Below, piece after piece: positions 25,201 to 34,908 of a stretch of DNA of 64,000 nt (position 1 is the first letter of the stretch; every line of letters begins with the position of its first letter). Under the pieces are notes generated by a model. The model was not told where the DNA came from, did not search any database, and saw only the letters and a program-made list of their open reading frames with translations. The stretch is taken from assembly GCA_002451555.1 (NCBI GenBank), contig DKCU01000049.1, positions 35,663 through 99,662 on the forward strand, given 5' to 3'. The translations under genes were made by a program, and so were the position numbers. This stretch comes from Candidatus Segatella albertsiae (GTDB lineage: Bacteria; Bacteroidota; Bacteroidia; Bacteroidales; Bacteroidaceae).

Positions 25201-28200
25201 TTAATAATGTACAAGATATTGTGTTGTTGAGAAGTTACCATGGATACCAATCCCAGGTCCAATACCTATACCAAATGATTCATATTGGGCACTGGTTGGA
25301 AGACCAAGCCAATCAACACCAACACCATAATCCAAAGAACCCACTCCCAAATTCACTCCTGCATTATATCCTTGTCCCTCCAAAGCCGACAAAGACAAAG
25401 GCATATCACCCTTATTGACATACATATTGACATTTAAAGACGAAGAGACATCAAATCCCCAAGAAGTGATATCCACACCTTTATCATAATTTATATAAGG
25501 ATACAATTTACCTGGTCCCATCATCAAGCCAACATCCCCTCCTAGATGAAACGAACCGATTTGAACAGCTCCACCGACACTCATACTTATCGCATCAGGA
25601 TTCCACATTCTATAAGGACCTGAAGAAGCTCCACTACCAACACCTAGCAACCAATATCCAAATGTTTTACGATAACTTAAATCTTTTGCGACACACACAA
25701 CTGGAGGTAATTGTCGCTCTATAGTCATTACTTTATTGGATTTTCCATTATGATTAAAAGTTCCAATAGTCATGCCTATACTCAAGCCATCCATGAATTT
25801 GTCACCTGTTGCCAAAGAGCCAATGCCACCACCTATTGAAGCGGCTACCAAAACTCCTTCTGCTCCCAAACGAAGAGACTGAGCGCCGGACCCCATCAGT
25901 GACGCAACAGCTCCACTTGCCGCACCAGTAAAGAAATTATCACCATTTACCCAATTTAATGTTCCAGAAGTTAGACCATGAGCACCTGCACGTAGTAATT
26001 CGTGACCAAAAGTTCCCAAACCATGTCCAAACAAAGAACCGACCCCATAACTTGCCAATGATGACAAGCCTCCAGATAAGACTCCACGCCAAACAGACTT
26101 TCCCGACATTTCTGCATGCATTGCGCCCATCATTGCACCATACGCCACACTGAAGAACAAAAAATCATCTATGCCAAAGATTTCTCCACTTGGATCTGTA
26201 TATTTCAAAGGATTATTCAAGCAATAGCTATAACGATTGAAGCTTTGGCTATTGTCTGGCATTTGGACATAGTTGTCTGGACTCAGGAAACGACCAAGAA
26301 TTGGGTCATAGAGACGACCTTTCATGTTAATCAAACCACACTCAGTCAGCATTTCATGACCACAATAGCCACGAAGCAAAAAGGACATTTCATCAGTTGC
26401 TAAAGTAACAGTCTGTTTGCCCCAAGCATCATAGCTTGCAGAAAAGACTTTATTGGCATTTTTATCAAAAACATTGACGATACTCCCAAGATTATCTTTA
26501 GCTACAATGTAAAACTTATAATTGCCATCATTTTCTCTTGTCGCTATTACATTATTTGTCAAATAATAAAAACTAAGATTATTATTTGCAGACACGAACT
26601 TTTCATATTCCTCATCATAATAGCGACTCCAGAACCTATTACCCAAATTTACATCACGAGGACCTTTTGGGATATAGTCCATATTCCAAAGTTGATTGTC
26701 CGGTCCATAAGTAAATGCCAATGTCGCCATTGGATTGGCATTTATCTCAACGCTGTCAATTTTGCCCATTTCATTAAATTTGGTATCTAACTCTTGATTT
26801 GCAGAATAAGCATCAATATTATCAATGCTCATCACCGCATGTGGTTTTACACCATACACATAATTTCCAACGTTTGTCTTGCTCAAAATATTACCATTAG
26901 CAGCATAAGAAATGTTAATCGACTCTCCATTTGTTGATTTTGATGATACCAAACGGTCTAAATTGTCATATTCAAACATTTCTTTCTGTGGCAGCATACC
27001 AGTACGGGACAAAAGATTGCCAGTCAGAGAATCGTATTCTAAATCCATACCAAACACGTTTGTTTCGCCTTTCTTTACAAACAAGCCTTTCAAATCAGAC
27101 TTTTCGTCTAATACTCTCCTAAATGTCATTCCATAAGGCAATTGGTGTTCTGCCACAAGGCCATTGTAGCTCATCAAGGAGTCAAGGACAAGGTCCTTAG
27201 AATAGACACCCCTTTGGTAACCATTCTGGTCGTATGAATAAGAAACAGACAAACCACCAGGATAAACAACTTGTGTCAACTGGTTCTTGGCATTATAAGA
27301 ATACTCCGTCGTGAAATTTTCATTAGAATAAGCATTACGTACTTTCTTTATCATTCGTCCATACTTGTCATAAGCATATTCCTCGTATTTACCATCACAC
27401 GAAGCCTTCACTAGTTTCTGAGTCTCATTGTCTTGATTACCATATTCATAAGAAGTAATCCTTGTACCAACCTGACAAGACTTCACACGCCCCCAATTAT
27501 CAAAATTGTAATTCGTCACAATTCCTCTTGCATCAGTTTGCCTCAACAATTTACCATTGGCACCATAAACATAAGTCATTGTTCCCGCATCTGGATCCGT
27601 CAAAGAAATTCTATTTCCTGCCGCATCATAGTCCATCCTCACTGTTGAGCCACAAGTTGACACCTCAACAGGTTTGCCCATTGAGTTATAAACATAAGAC
27701 ACAGAGGTCAAAGGATCCGTAGCATTTTTGACATTTCCCCAGGCATCCGTTGTCTTGACATAAATCTTATCGCCAATAGTTGTTGTGATGGTACGATTAT
27801 CATAGGCATAGCTCGTATGTAGATTCTTCTCTTTCAGAATATCTTCTACCAACCGTCCACGAACATCATATCTATAGTTCTCAGTACTTGTCTGCGAACC
27901 TTCCCCTTCCTTAACAGAAGTTACCTGATTCAGATTATTATAAGTTGTCATTTTTCGATGAGTAACTCCAAGAAGTGCAGGATACTCGCTCCTGACTTCC
28001 TGTCCTTTATAATTATACCACGTCTTTTCAGTAGGCATACCATCACCTGACTTCACGACGCAATACCTTTCATTCGGAGTACTTCCCCAAATGACGCTAT
28101 TTGTTTCAACTGCACCTGTCGGCGAAACAGTCTTTATCAAATCACCCCATCCATTATACGTATAAGTTGTCATTAAAGCGGAATTAGAATTGGTAACATC

Positions 28201-31200
28201 TGTTGCTGTCAAAACATTTCCCCACAAATCATGAGTGTATTCTGTGATTGTCGCATCAGGCTTTTGCCAAGTCTTTACCAAATAACGCCCTGTTTGGTCA
28301 TAACTATACAACTGAGTGACAGGAACAACACCATTGCCATTATGATAAGAAGACACTATATTTCCAAACTTGTCATAAGCATTAGTTGTAATAAATACCA
28401 TTGGAGTCTCTGCATTGGTAAAGCTTTTGATTATTTGTCCATAGTCATCATATTCATAACTTGTTTTTTGCACGTACTCTTCACTTGCATCCTCATGCTT
28501 CTGTATATTCACAATCTTCGTTGGAAGATAAGCACCACCTTTTTGAACATAATCTTGATAAGTCACCTTCTTATACATATCCTCACTTCCAAAAGTTGTT
28601 TTTTGAGAAGTCAAATACCCATGGTTGGTGTCATATTCAAATGTACTGGTGGTAATATTACCATCGTAATCCGTAGAAACTTGTCGAGAAGGATAACTAA
28701 AATAAGTATTGTGTGTTTGAGCAACATCATTACAAGCTACCACTGTACTGCGATAGCCCCCAAGGGTTGTGATTGTTGTAGTTTTCGTAGGTACGTACCC
28801 AGACAAGTTCCAATCACCAATCATAGTCTCAGCTGTTTCACCACTAGTCTCATTGACAATCTTAGTATGATCAAACCCCAACAAGCCTTTTCCTTGTGTA
28901 TGTGCTTTCAAGCCACCATACAAATAACTTACCGTCACACCATGTGAGATTATCTTTTTAACGACAGGAATAGAAACGCTTACCTCAGCAACAGGGAATG
29001 ACAGTTTCTTGTTTTTCTCCAATTTTACATTTGGGTTAGAAGTAACAGAATAATCAATCGTACTTACGCCGCCTAAGCCATCAGTAATTTTTACGACCTT
29101 GCCAGAAGCGACTGTACTGTTTGCGTTAGAATACAAACGCATCTGAACCGCATCAGCAGTGTTCGCTTCATAGATATTTTTGCCATAATTCATCAAACTT
29201 GCCACACCAATTCCTGCAAAATCACCCACCAACAAGTTTCCACTTTGGGCATCGTTCTCATTATCCGTGAATACTTTTTTGTCTAAAGTCAATGTATTTC
29301 CAAGAGAGCGAAGCCAAGCTGTTTGCGTATTTCTAAACGAATAATGATTATGGAAACCACCATGATACTTATAATCCGTTTTTGTCACCAACAAATCGGT
29401 TTTACCATCACCATCCATATCATAAGGTAACAGGCAAAAACGGTTGTCGTCTTTTCCTGTATTCTTATCCACCATATCCAATTTGATGGCATATTTGACA
29501 TCAAAGGTTCCATCTCCATTGTTCAAGGCTAAAGATATATCACCACTTTTTTCGGTATAGACAAAATCCGACAGCCCATCACCATTGAAGTCCCCTTGCT
29601 CCATCCTCCACTTATCTGCCAAAGAAGTTCCCGTCAAACTATTGGCATTCGTAAATATTTTACTTATATCTCGGCTACCATTATTAAAGAATATCTTATA
29701 GCCACCATCATATACGACAAGGGCACCTGGCATACCATCATTATTATAATCACCCATAAAAAAACGTCTAGGTTCTTTTGGCAATGGCAAAGAATACTCC
29801 TTAAGGTCTAAAATATTGATGTCGCTGTTAGTCATATACCCAAAAGTATAATTGCCATTATTGTTAGCCTTTGTCAGATAAAAGATTTCATCTTTGCCAT
29901 CATGGTTAACATCCGCAGTTGCCAACATAGGGGTCTCTGGACTTGTCATATAATAGCTACACTTCCGTAACGTCAACGTGTTGCCCATGATTGCACAAAT
30001 AAAATATTGCGTAACTTTTCCATATTGCATCTGAAGAGTAAGCAATGCATCAGGAAAGCCATCACCATCAATATCCGCAATGGTATTTCCACTTGGCAAT
30101 ATCTTATGCGCATCATCGACTCCGCCAGCAGCACATAAAGTATAATCATTTTTAAAATTATACTTGACAGAGCCGTCAGCCAACCGTTCCGATAAGAAAA
30201 GATAAGCATGCAAATTAGAATTATAGCTATTAGAACTCGTAAAATCCTTAACAACAGCTACTTTAATAACATCATCAACACCATCTCCATTCAAATCACG
30301 AGACATAAAGCTTTTGTTGACTATCTCTTGAAGAGGACTTTTCGCCTCAATGTCAATTTGTGGAAGAGTTACATTCTGAGAAGTACCTGACAAGCCCTTC
30401 CAATTCAAGGCAATCGGATTCAAATATTCGCCATTTCCATTACTTACATTAACTTTCACCAAACGTGAATATCTCACTTTAGAAGCGTCTGCTAAAGAAT
30501 CGTAAACACATTCATACTTACGATAAATCTGCCCACTATTCCCTTCTGTCGTTATTTGTTTCAATCTAACATCCACACAACCTTTCACTCCACCAACATT
30601 TGACAACTGAGTATTGGGGTTTTTAATATTTTCGTACGAAAGGTGGATTTGATTTACAGAGCCACCAGACATTCCATAAACAACCAAACAGAGATAAATC
30701 TGCAAGTTTGATTTCGCATAAATATAATTAATAAAACGCCCTTGCGAATCGAAAGTCTTACTCAAATACCAAGTATGGGAATAAGTAGAGCCAGCCTTAC
30801 TAAATGACAATCTAGCATCGTTTCCATTTCCATAATAGTAGGTCATTCCATCATTCGTTGTAACTTCTATCCAGGTTGTATATGAAGTTCCATGAAAAAG
30901 GACTTTAGTAAAAGGGTCTCCTTCTACAACATAGACTGCCCCTTCTTGTCCTTTGGTTCCAGATTGATAAATCAACCGCTTTCCATCCAAGAAATAAGCA
31001 TCATCGTTTGCATATTTAACCCCAGATGCCGTACCATCATGATATATATCCTTACACCCACGTGTAATCACAGACAAGCCCGATACATTACAACCATAGC
31101 CAACATACCCATAACCAGACTGACTATTATACACCAAAGACAAATTAGGTGTCATCTTGCCATAACCTTTTGGGCAACTAATAGGGATTGTATAAGTCGC

Positions 31201-31344
31201 TGCACCTGTCGCAGAAACTTCCAGTACACCCTTTGGAGTACCAACACTCTTGCTTGTAGATATGTTATCCGCAAACACAAACGAAAATTGCATCAACACC
31301 AACAGCATTGTCAGTATTGAATAAAAAAGTATTCTTTGTCTCAT
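25201..31344 (-). CDS. Giant exported SpvB/FG-GAP/RHS-repeat protein (polymorphic toxin-like)
   Basis: 2047 aa. A signal peptide (ending near FSFVFAD) is followed by an SpvB-type N-terminal region (about 30-330; GKMTPNLSLVYNSQSGYGYVG), an FG-GAP/VCBS propeller with DxNGDGxxD calcium-type repeats (about 345-650), many YD repeats (about 930-1640), and the RHS core end marker GRLYDPILGRFLSPD followed by NRYSYCLNNPLKYTDPSGE (near 1720). A tail of about 327 aa follows: first glycine-rich and hydrophobic, then beta-patterned (VDITSWGFDVSSSLNV). In RHS toxins this tail is the variable effector. I cannot assign its activity. The gene is AT-rich and is embedded in a minus-strand operon with DUF3244-like and T9SS-CTD proteins upstream and two small membrane proteins downstream. 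Confidence 0.85.
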   Translation of the reverse strand: MRQRILFYSILTMLLVLMQFSFVFADNISTSKSVGTPKGVLEVSATGAATYTIPISCPKGYGKMTPNLSLVYNSQSGYGYVGYGCNVSGLSVITRGCKDIYHDGTASGVKYANDDAYFLDGKRLIYQSGTKGQEGAVYVVEGDPFTKVLFHGTSYTTWIEVTTNDGMTYYYGNGNDARLSFSKAGSTYSHTWYLSKTFDSQGRFINYIYAKSNLQIYLCLVVYGMSGGSVNQIHLSYENIKNPNTQLSNVGGVKGCVDVRLKQITTEGNSGQIYRKYECVYDSLADASKVRYSRLVKVNVSNGNGEYLNPIALNWKGLSGTSQNVTLPQIDIEAKSPLQEIVNKSFMSRDLNGDGVDDVIKVAVVKDFTSSNSYNSNLHAYLFLSERLADGSVKYNFKNDYTLCAAGGVDDAHKILPSGNTIADIDGDGFPDALLTLQMQYGKVTQYFICAIMGNTLTLRKCSYYMTSPETPMLATADVNHDGKDEIFYLTKANNNGNYTFGYMTNSDINILDLKEYSLPLPKEPRRFFMGDYNNDGMPGALVVYDGGYKIFFNNGSRDISKIFTNANSLTGTSLADKWRMEQGDFNGDGLSDFVYTEKSGDISLALNNGDGTFDVKYAIKLDMVDKNTGKDDNRFCLLPYDMDGDGKTDLLVTKTDYKYHGGFHNHYSFRNTQTAWLRSLGNTLTLDKKVFTDNENDAQSGNLLVGDFAGIGVASLMNYGKNIYEANTADAVQMRLYSNANSTVASGKVVKITDGLGGVSTIDYSVTSNPNVKLEKNKKLSFPVAEVSVSIPVVKKIISHGVTVSYLYGGLKAHTQGKGLLGFDHTKIVNETSGETAETMIGDWNLSGYVPTKTTTITTLGGYRSTVVACNDVAQTHNTYFSYPSRQVSTDYDGNITTSTFEYDTNHGYLTSQKTTFGSEDMYKKVTYQDYVQKGGAYLPTKIVNIQKHEDASEEYVQKTSYEYDDYGQIIKSFTNAETPMVFITTNAYDKFGNIVSSYHNGNGVVPVTQLYSYDQTGRYLVKTWQKPDATITEYTHDLWGNVLTATDVTNSNSALMTTYTYNGWGDLIKTVSPTGAVETNSVIWGSTPNERYCVVKSGDGMPTEKTWYNYKGQEVRSEYPALLGVTHRKMTTYNNLNQVTSVKEGEGSQTSTENYRYDVRGRLVEDILKEKNLHTSYAYDNRTITTTIGDKIYVKTTDAWGNVKNATDPLTSVSYVYNSMGKPVEVSTCGSTVRMDYDAAGNRISLTDPDAGTMTYVYGANGKLLRQTDARGIVTNYNFDNWGRVKSCQVGTRITSYEYGNQDNETQKLVKASCDGKYEEYAYDKYGRMIKKVRNAYSNENFTTEYSYNAKNQLTQVVYPGGLSVSYSYDQNGYQRGVYSKDLVLDSLMSYNGLVAEHQLPYGMTFRRVLDEKSDLKGLFVKKGETNVFGMDLEYDSLTGNLLSRTGMLPQKEMFEYDNLDRLVSSKSTNGESINISYAANGNILSKTNVGNYVYGVKPHAVMSIDNIDAYSANQELDTKFNEMGKIDSVEINANPMATLAFTYGPDNQLWNMDYIPKGPRDVNLGNRFWSRYYDEEYEKFVSANNNLSFYYLTNNVIATRENDGNYKFYIVAKDNLGSIVNVFDKNANKVFSASYDAWGKQTVTLATDEMSFLLRGYCGHEMLTECGLINMKGRLYDPILGRFLSPDNYVQMPDNSQSFNRYSYCLNNPLKYTDPSGEIFGIDDFLFFSVAYGAMMGAMHAEMSGKSVWRGVLSGGLSSLASYGVGSLFGHGLGTFGHELLRAGAHGLTSGTLNWVNGDNFFTGAASGAVASLMGSGAQSLRLGAEGVLVAASIGGGIGSLATGDKFMDGLSIGMTIGTFNHNGKSNKVMTIERQLPPVVCVAKDLSYRKTFGYWLLGVGSGASSGPYRMWNPDAISMSVGGAVQIGSFHLGGDVGLMMGPGKLYPYINYDKGVDITSWGFDVSSSLNVNMYVNKGDMPLSLSALEGQGYNAGVNLGVGSLDYGVGVDWLGLPTSAQYESFGIGIGPGIGIHGNFSTTQYLVHY

Positions 31345-31348
31345 GATA

Positions 31349-31774
31349 TTATTCCTTTATAATTTTCCAACTACTAGAAGACTCACCTATGTTTATACGA
31401 AGCACATAGATACCACTGACACTAGAGCTAATATCCACATCGGCCATACTGTTCACGATAGGGCAACAAGCGATTTTAGCCCCCGAGAGTGAATATACAA
31501 CTATATTTCCAGTTACCTGCTCCTTACAATTAAGCAACTCTACACGTAGTACTCCCTTTGTTGGATTGGAAGAAATCTTAATTTGCCGGTCTGAAATCAT
31601 ATCAGAGAACGAAGCAGACCGTTTTTTAGCCTTACTATGAGATTGACTCATGACAATTTCTCTTTTGACCCGATTACCTGCTTCATCATAACTGAAGCCT
31701 ATCTTGTTTTGGGCATGCAAGCCCAAAACACAAGATAGAAAAGAGAACAATAGTAATTTAGTTTTAAGCTTCAT
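31349..31774 (-). CDS. Mini T9SS sorting-domain protein with a YD motif
   Basis: 141 aa: signal peptide (ending near VLGLHAQ), the motif FSYDEAGNRVKR, which is a single RHS/YD-type unit, a basic linker (SKAKKRSA), and a type A type IX secretion sorting domain (about 63-141) with NPTKGVLRVEL, VYSLSGAKI and SGIYVLRINI. It lies 4 nt before the RHS giant. The YD unit suggests that it interacts with, or comes from, the RHS protein and may help it across the outer membrane via T9SS. That role is inference. Confidence 0.72.
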   Translation of the reverse strand: MKLKTKLLLFSFLSCVLGLHAQNKIGFSYDEAGNRVKREIVMSQSHSKAKKRSASFSDMISDRQIKISSNPTKGVLRVELLNCKEQVTGNIVVYSLSGAKIACCPIVNSMADVDISSSVSGIYVLRINIGESSSSWKIIKE

Positions 31775-31789
31775 AAACTTTGCGAAATT

Positions 31790-32143
31790 TTAGTACAACA
31801 TTCCCACTAACTCTACATCATTATAACTGACCTCCACAATGGATCCATCAGCTGGAACTACCATGTCATTCTCAGAGCCTACGACAACTGTCTGAGAAAG
31901 GGTATTGCCATCCACATCCTTGATTGTGATTGTTATCATCAACTCAGCTTCCGCATTAATATGCAGGACATCGTTTTCTTGATAGAGGTTCACAAGTTCC
32001 TTGGCTGGAACACGATGTGGTTTATGGGTACTAAACCACCCATTTGCCGTTGGTCTCATAACAACTCGCTTTCCATTTCTATTGGAAGCACTAACACTCA
32101 TTACTAGCCCCAAAGCTAGAAGTAATAGGATTACCTTTTTCAT
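31790..32143 (-). CDS. DUF3244-like small exported protein (locus 2)
   Basis: 117 aa with a signal peptide (ending near SVSASN). The middle holds the PAKELVNLYQENDVLHINAEAEL stretch, followed by strands ITIKDVDGNTLSQTVVV and SIVEVSYNDVELVGML, a short Ig-like or DUF3244-like fold. It has its own TAnnTTTG box and lies 15 nt before the T9SS-CTD gene. It is the positional counterpart of the locus 1 gene at 11315. The family function is unknown. Confidence 0.6.
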   Translation of the reverse strand: MKKVILLLLALGLVMSVSASNRNGKRVVMRPTANGWFSTHKPHRVPAKELVNLYQENDVLHINAEAELMITITIKDVDGNTLSQTVVVGSENDMVVPADGSIVEVSYNDVELVGMLY

Positions 32144-32172
32144 ACTTTTTAGGTTTTAAATATTTGATTGCG

Positions 32173-32180
32173 CAAAAGTA
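32173..32180 (-). promoter_or_regulatory. TACTTTTG -7 box of the locus 2 operon
   Basis: On the minus strand the sequence is TACTTTTG, 30 nt before ATG 32143. This is the same box sequence as before the locus 1 regulator. The closest TTTG (CAAA at 32205-32208) is 24 nt upstream, a little far. A GCATTT/AAATGC dyad (32229-32243) between regulator stop and this box may separate the two transcripts. Confidence 0.55.
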
Positions 32181-32255
32181 TGAAAAAAAAGAAGAAAAAC
32201 CTTCCAAACGGAGTTCGCATTCACATTCGCATTTCAAAAATGCCGATTTCATCGT

Positions 32256-33809
32256 CTAAAGTATCCCTAAGAAATCATCCAAATCTTCTGCACTTCCCTT
32301 ATTTCCCGTTATCTTCTCATAAAGGCGCTGCTTTGTTGTTGAAATGGTAGAAGCAGCTCTGCTGGTCAATACTGCGATTTTAGATGTTGGCATTTTTATC
32401 TTGACTAGCAGACATACATGAAACTGCTGGCTAGACAATTTCTTGCAACTAAATAATTTTTCTTTGAAATTCGGATAAAGCTGTTCCACTTCCTTCTCCA
32501 ACCTTACCCAATCATCATCTGTCAGATGTCGATTTTTTGTGGCATAATAATTCCATTTGACTGTGGAAAGATTTGTCTTATCCGATGTTTTCCCTATAGC
32601 CATCAGTCTCAAATCTTTGATTTTATTCTGGAGTTTCAACTTCTTGACAACACTCAACGCACAATAGGAGGAAAACAAGGAAATTATTATTACAATACAA
32701 ACAATTAACAGCAACAACCCAAGCTGCTTATTTTTGTTTTGTATTTCCAAATCACTTACTTTCTCTATTTGATGAGCGTAATCAAACAAGGCTTGACCTT
32801 TTGCCATTTGTTCTTTTGCACCAATCTGTTTTAAAGAATCCGACACATCAAAATACTCAGCTGCATATTCGTTTGTCCGTTGAACATCTTGCCGTTCGCC
32901 ATATATCCCTATTAATCTTCTTAAAATTTCAAGTTTAAAAGTTCCTTCTGAAATAGGCAATATCTTTTGGAGCAAAGTTGCAGCCAAACTTTCATTACCT
33001 GCCATCTGATAATAAACTGCCTTTACATATATCTCCTCGGCATCACCGTTATTTGATATAAAATTTGCCAAAGACATATATTTCACTACAGAGTCGGGAT
33101 TATTATCCAAATAGCAATTTGCCATTTGAAGATATATTTCATGCTCCAACTCTTTTTCTTTGAGTTCTTTCGCTAGAGGTATTGCGCGATTATAAACTAG
33201 CAGTGAACTATCCATACGACCTAAATAATCATAAGAAAGCCCGATGTCTCTCAAATCATACAACAAGCCCTTCTTGTTTTTCAATATGCTATCACAACGA
33301 TAGGATTCTTTGAAAAAAGAAATAGCCAAACTTAGATTTTCCTCATGCCCAAAGATTTCTCCTAGCTGAGCATTGGTTATTCCTCGTAGTCTTATATCAT
33401 CATGCCTATCTAACAAAGCCAAGACTTTTCGAAAATTTCTTAAAGCAGATGGATAATCCATCATATCACTTTGTTTCCTTCCCAACACATAATACGCCCT
33501 TGTCAACAAGTGTTCATCATTATTGGATTTATAAAAGTCCAACAAAGCACGAATACTATCCAAGCTTTCCAAAGGCATATACAACTTATCTTTCGTCATC
33601 ATCTTTAGCAGACGAAGATACATCATATTCTCTCTTCTTGTCGTATCTAAATTGCTTCCTATAGAATCCAACTTAGCCAAAGCTATTTTTGGATTTGAAT
33701 TAATCAAACTATCAACCTCTACCAAAGACTTTGGGTACTGATGCTGACAGGCATTAACAATTGCCAACAAGACAAATGCTCCTATAAATAGAATGACTTT
33801 ATTTTTCAT
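32256..33809 (-). CDS. Membrane-anchored TPR regulator with C-terminal HTH (locus 2)
   Basis: 517 aa with a lipoprotein-like signal (IVNACQHQ), TPR-like helical repeats (about 25-340; for example YPSALRNFRKVLALLDRHDD), one transmembrane helix (about 362-386, LLLLIVCIVIIISLFSSY), a short coiled coil, and a C-terminal segment resembling LuxR-type DNA-binding (LSSQQFHVCLLVKIKM followed by ISTTKQRLYEKITG). It has the same architecture as the protein at 9489-11135, including the opening pattern CQxxY...SLVxxDSLI...ALAKLDSI. It heads the RHS locus and likely controls it. Confidence 0.72.
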   Translation of the reverse strand: MKNKVILFIGAFVLLAIVNACQHQYPKSLVEVDSLINSNPKIALAKLDSIGSNLDTTRRENMMYLRLLKMMTKDKLYMPLESLDSIRALLDFYKSNNDEHLLTRAYYVLGRKQSDMMDYPSALRNFRKVLALLDRHDDIRLRGITNAQLGEIFGHEENLSLAISFFKESYRCDSILKNKKGLLYDLRDIGLSYDYLGRMDSSLLVYNRAIPLAKELKEKELEHEIYLQMANCYLDNNPDSVVKYMSLANFISNNGDAEEIYVKAVYYQMAGNESLAATLLQKILPISEGTFKLEILRRLIGIYGERQDVQRTNEYAAEYFDVSDSLKQIGAKEQMAKGQALFDYAHQIEKVSDLEIQNKNKQLGLLLLIVCIVIIISLFSSYCALSVVKKLKLQNKIKDLRLMAIGKTSDKTNLSTVKWNYYATKNRHLTDDDWVRLEKEVEQLYPNFKEKLFSCKKLSSQQFHVCLLVKIKMPTSKIAVLTSRAASTISTTKQRLYEKITGNKGSAEDLDDFLGIL

Positions 33810-33834
33810 AATCTACAAGAACAAAAAGCAACAA

Positions 33835-33877
33835 CTCCCATTTCCTCACCGACATGAAATCGGTCAAGAAATGGGAG
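33835..33877 (-). terminator. Terminator after the glsB-like gene
   Basis: CTCCCATTTC (33835-33844) pairs with GAAATGGGAG (33868-33877), with an inner ACCGA/TCGGT stem. On the minus strand it is followed by TTGTTGCTTTTTG. It separates the glycine-lipid operon from the TPR regulator, whose own promoter I could not place in the remaining 25 nt. Confidence 0.7.
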
Positions 33878-33892
33878 TATTGCATATCATGG

Positions 33893-34888
33893 TTAATTTC
33901 CTTTTTCCTTATAAATCACATTATTGGCTCCGCTTGTAATCTTCAAAGCCTCAGGGTGTTCCGCAATAAATGTATTGATGTGGCGCACACGTTTTTCTTC
34001 CAAAATCTCATCGACAGCTATCAAGATACCCGTCTCCTCAACATCGCCGAAACCATAGTTGATGGCGGTACCAAAAAGCTTCATGGTAGGACTGAGATTC
34101 ATATAGGCATTCACCAAAGGAGGTATATTGAACCCCAGCTTACGAATCTCACCATTCAAGATGCGATAGTCAGCCTTGAAATCATCCTCCGTAAAAATAG
34201 CAGCCATCTCAGACTCTGGAGTATCTAACTTCAAAGGCTTCATCGGGATCACCAAATTCTCCTTGTCATCGAAATGCTTCTTGAGAAAATAGAGTATCAT
34301 GTCTCGACCTCGACGAATATAAGAAGGATACATCGTCATCTTGCCAAAGAAATACTTCAAGTCTGGATAAAGCACTGTCAAAGCACCCAAACCATCCCAT
34401 AGATTATCCAGGGCAAAAATACTCTTGGTGTTTTTACGGACATTCTGATATTCCAACGAGACAAAAGAGCGACCCAACTCTACCGTATAAGGCATATACT
34501 CCTTCAAGAACTTATCGGAGAAATGAAACATATGGCTCGTTGCCAACTTTGGTTGTCCTTTCTCATCCAACTGCCAATCCTTACCCAACAGATAACGATA
34601 GCCACCGATAATCTCGTCAGCCTCAGGATTCCAAACTATCAGTTGTTTGTAGCAATTGTCACCAAAGTCAAACTCGTCCAGGTCCATCGACTTTCCCGAG
34701 CCTCCACCGGCCGTGCGAAAAGCTATCTCACGAAGACGGCCTATTTCTTTCAACACATTTGGAGAGTCATTCGCCGTAACGATATAGATTTCGTTATGGC
34801 TCTTATTGGTCATGCGGAGTTGCTTGTCGGGAGTCAGCTCACTCTTCAGCAACGCCTTGTCTATTGGTTGTATAATCTCTTCTTCCAT
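33893..34888 (-). CDS. glsB: GNAT-type N-acyltransferase (glycine lipid synthesis, GlsB-like)
   Basis: 331 aa with an acyltransferase domain of the hemolysin/OlsB-related GNAT type (REIAFRTAGGGSGKSMDLDEFD, ADEIIGGYRYLLG, VELGRSFVSLEYQ). In Bacteroides thetaiotaomicron the homologous pair GlsB/GlsA makes glycine lipids: GlsB N-acylates glycine with a 3-hydroxy fatty acid, and GlsA then O-acylates it. The partner-type acyltransferase gene lies directly upstream on the same strand (20-nt gap), which supports this assignment. Confidence 0.75.
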   Translation of the reverse strand: MEEEIIQPIDKALLKSELTPDKQLRMTNKSHNEIYIVTANDSPNVLKEIGRLREIAFRTAGGGSGKSMDLDEFDFGDNCYKQLIVWNPEADEIIGGYRYLLGKDWQLDEKGQPKLATSHMFHFSDKFLKEYMPYTVELGRSFVSLEYQNVRKNTKSIFALDNLWDGLGALTVLYPDLKYFFGKMTMYPSYIRRGRDMILYFLKKHFDDKENLVIPMKPLKLDTPESEMAAIFTEDDFKADYRILNGEIRKLGFNIPPLVNAYMNLSPTMKLFGTAINYGFGDVEETGILIAVDEILEEKRVRHINTFIAEHPEALKITSGANNVIYKEKGN

Positions 34889-34908
34889 CTTTGTTTTATA
34901 AAGATACT

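Noticed and set aside
28231..28947. 238-aa plus-strand frame within the RHS gene
   Set aside because: Antisense to YD repeats; no start signal, no family pattern.
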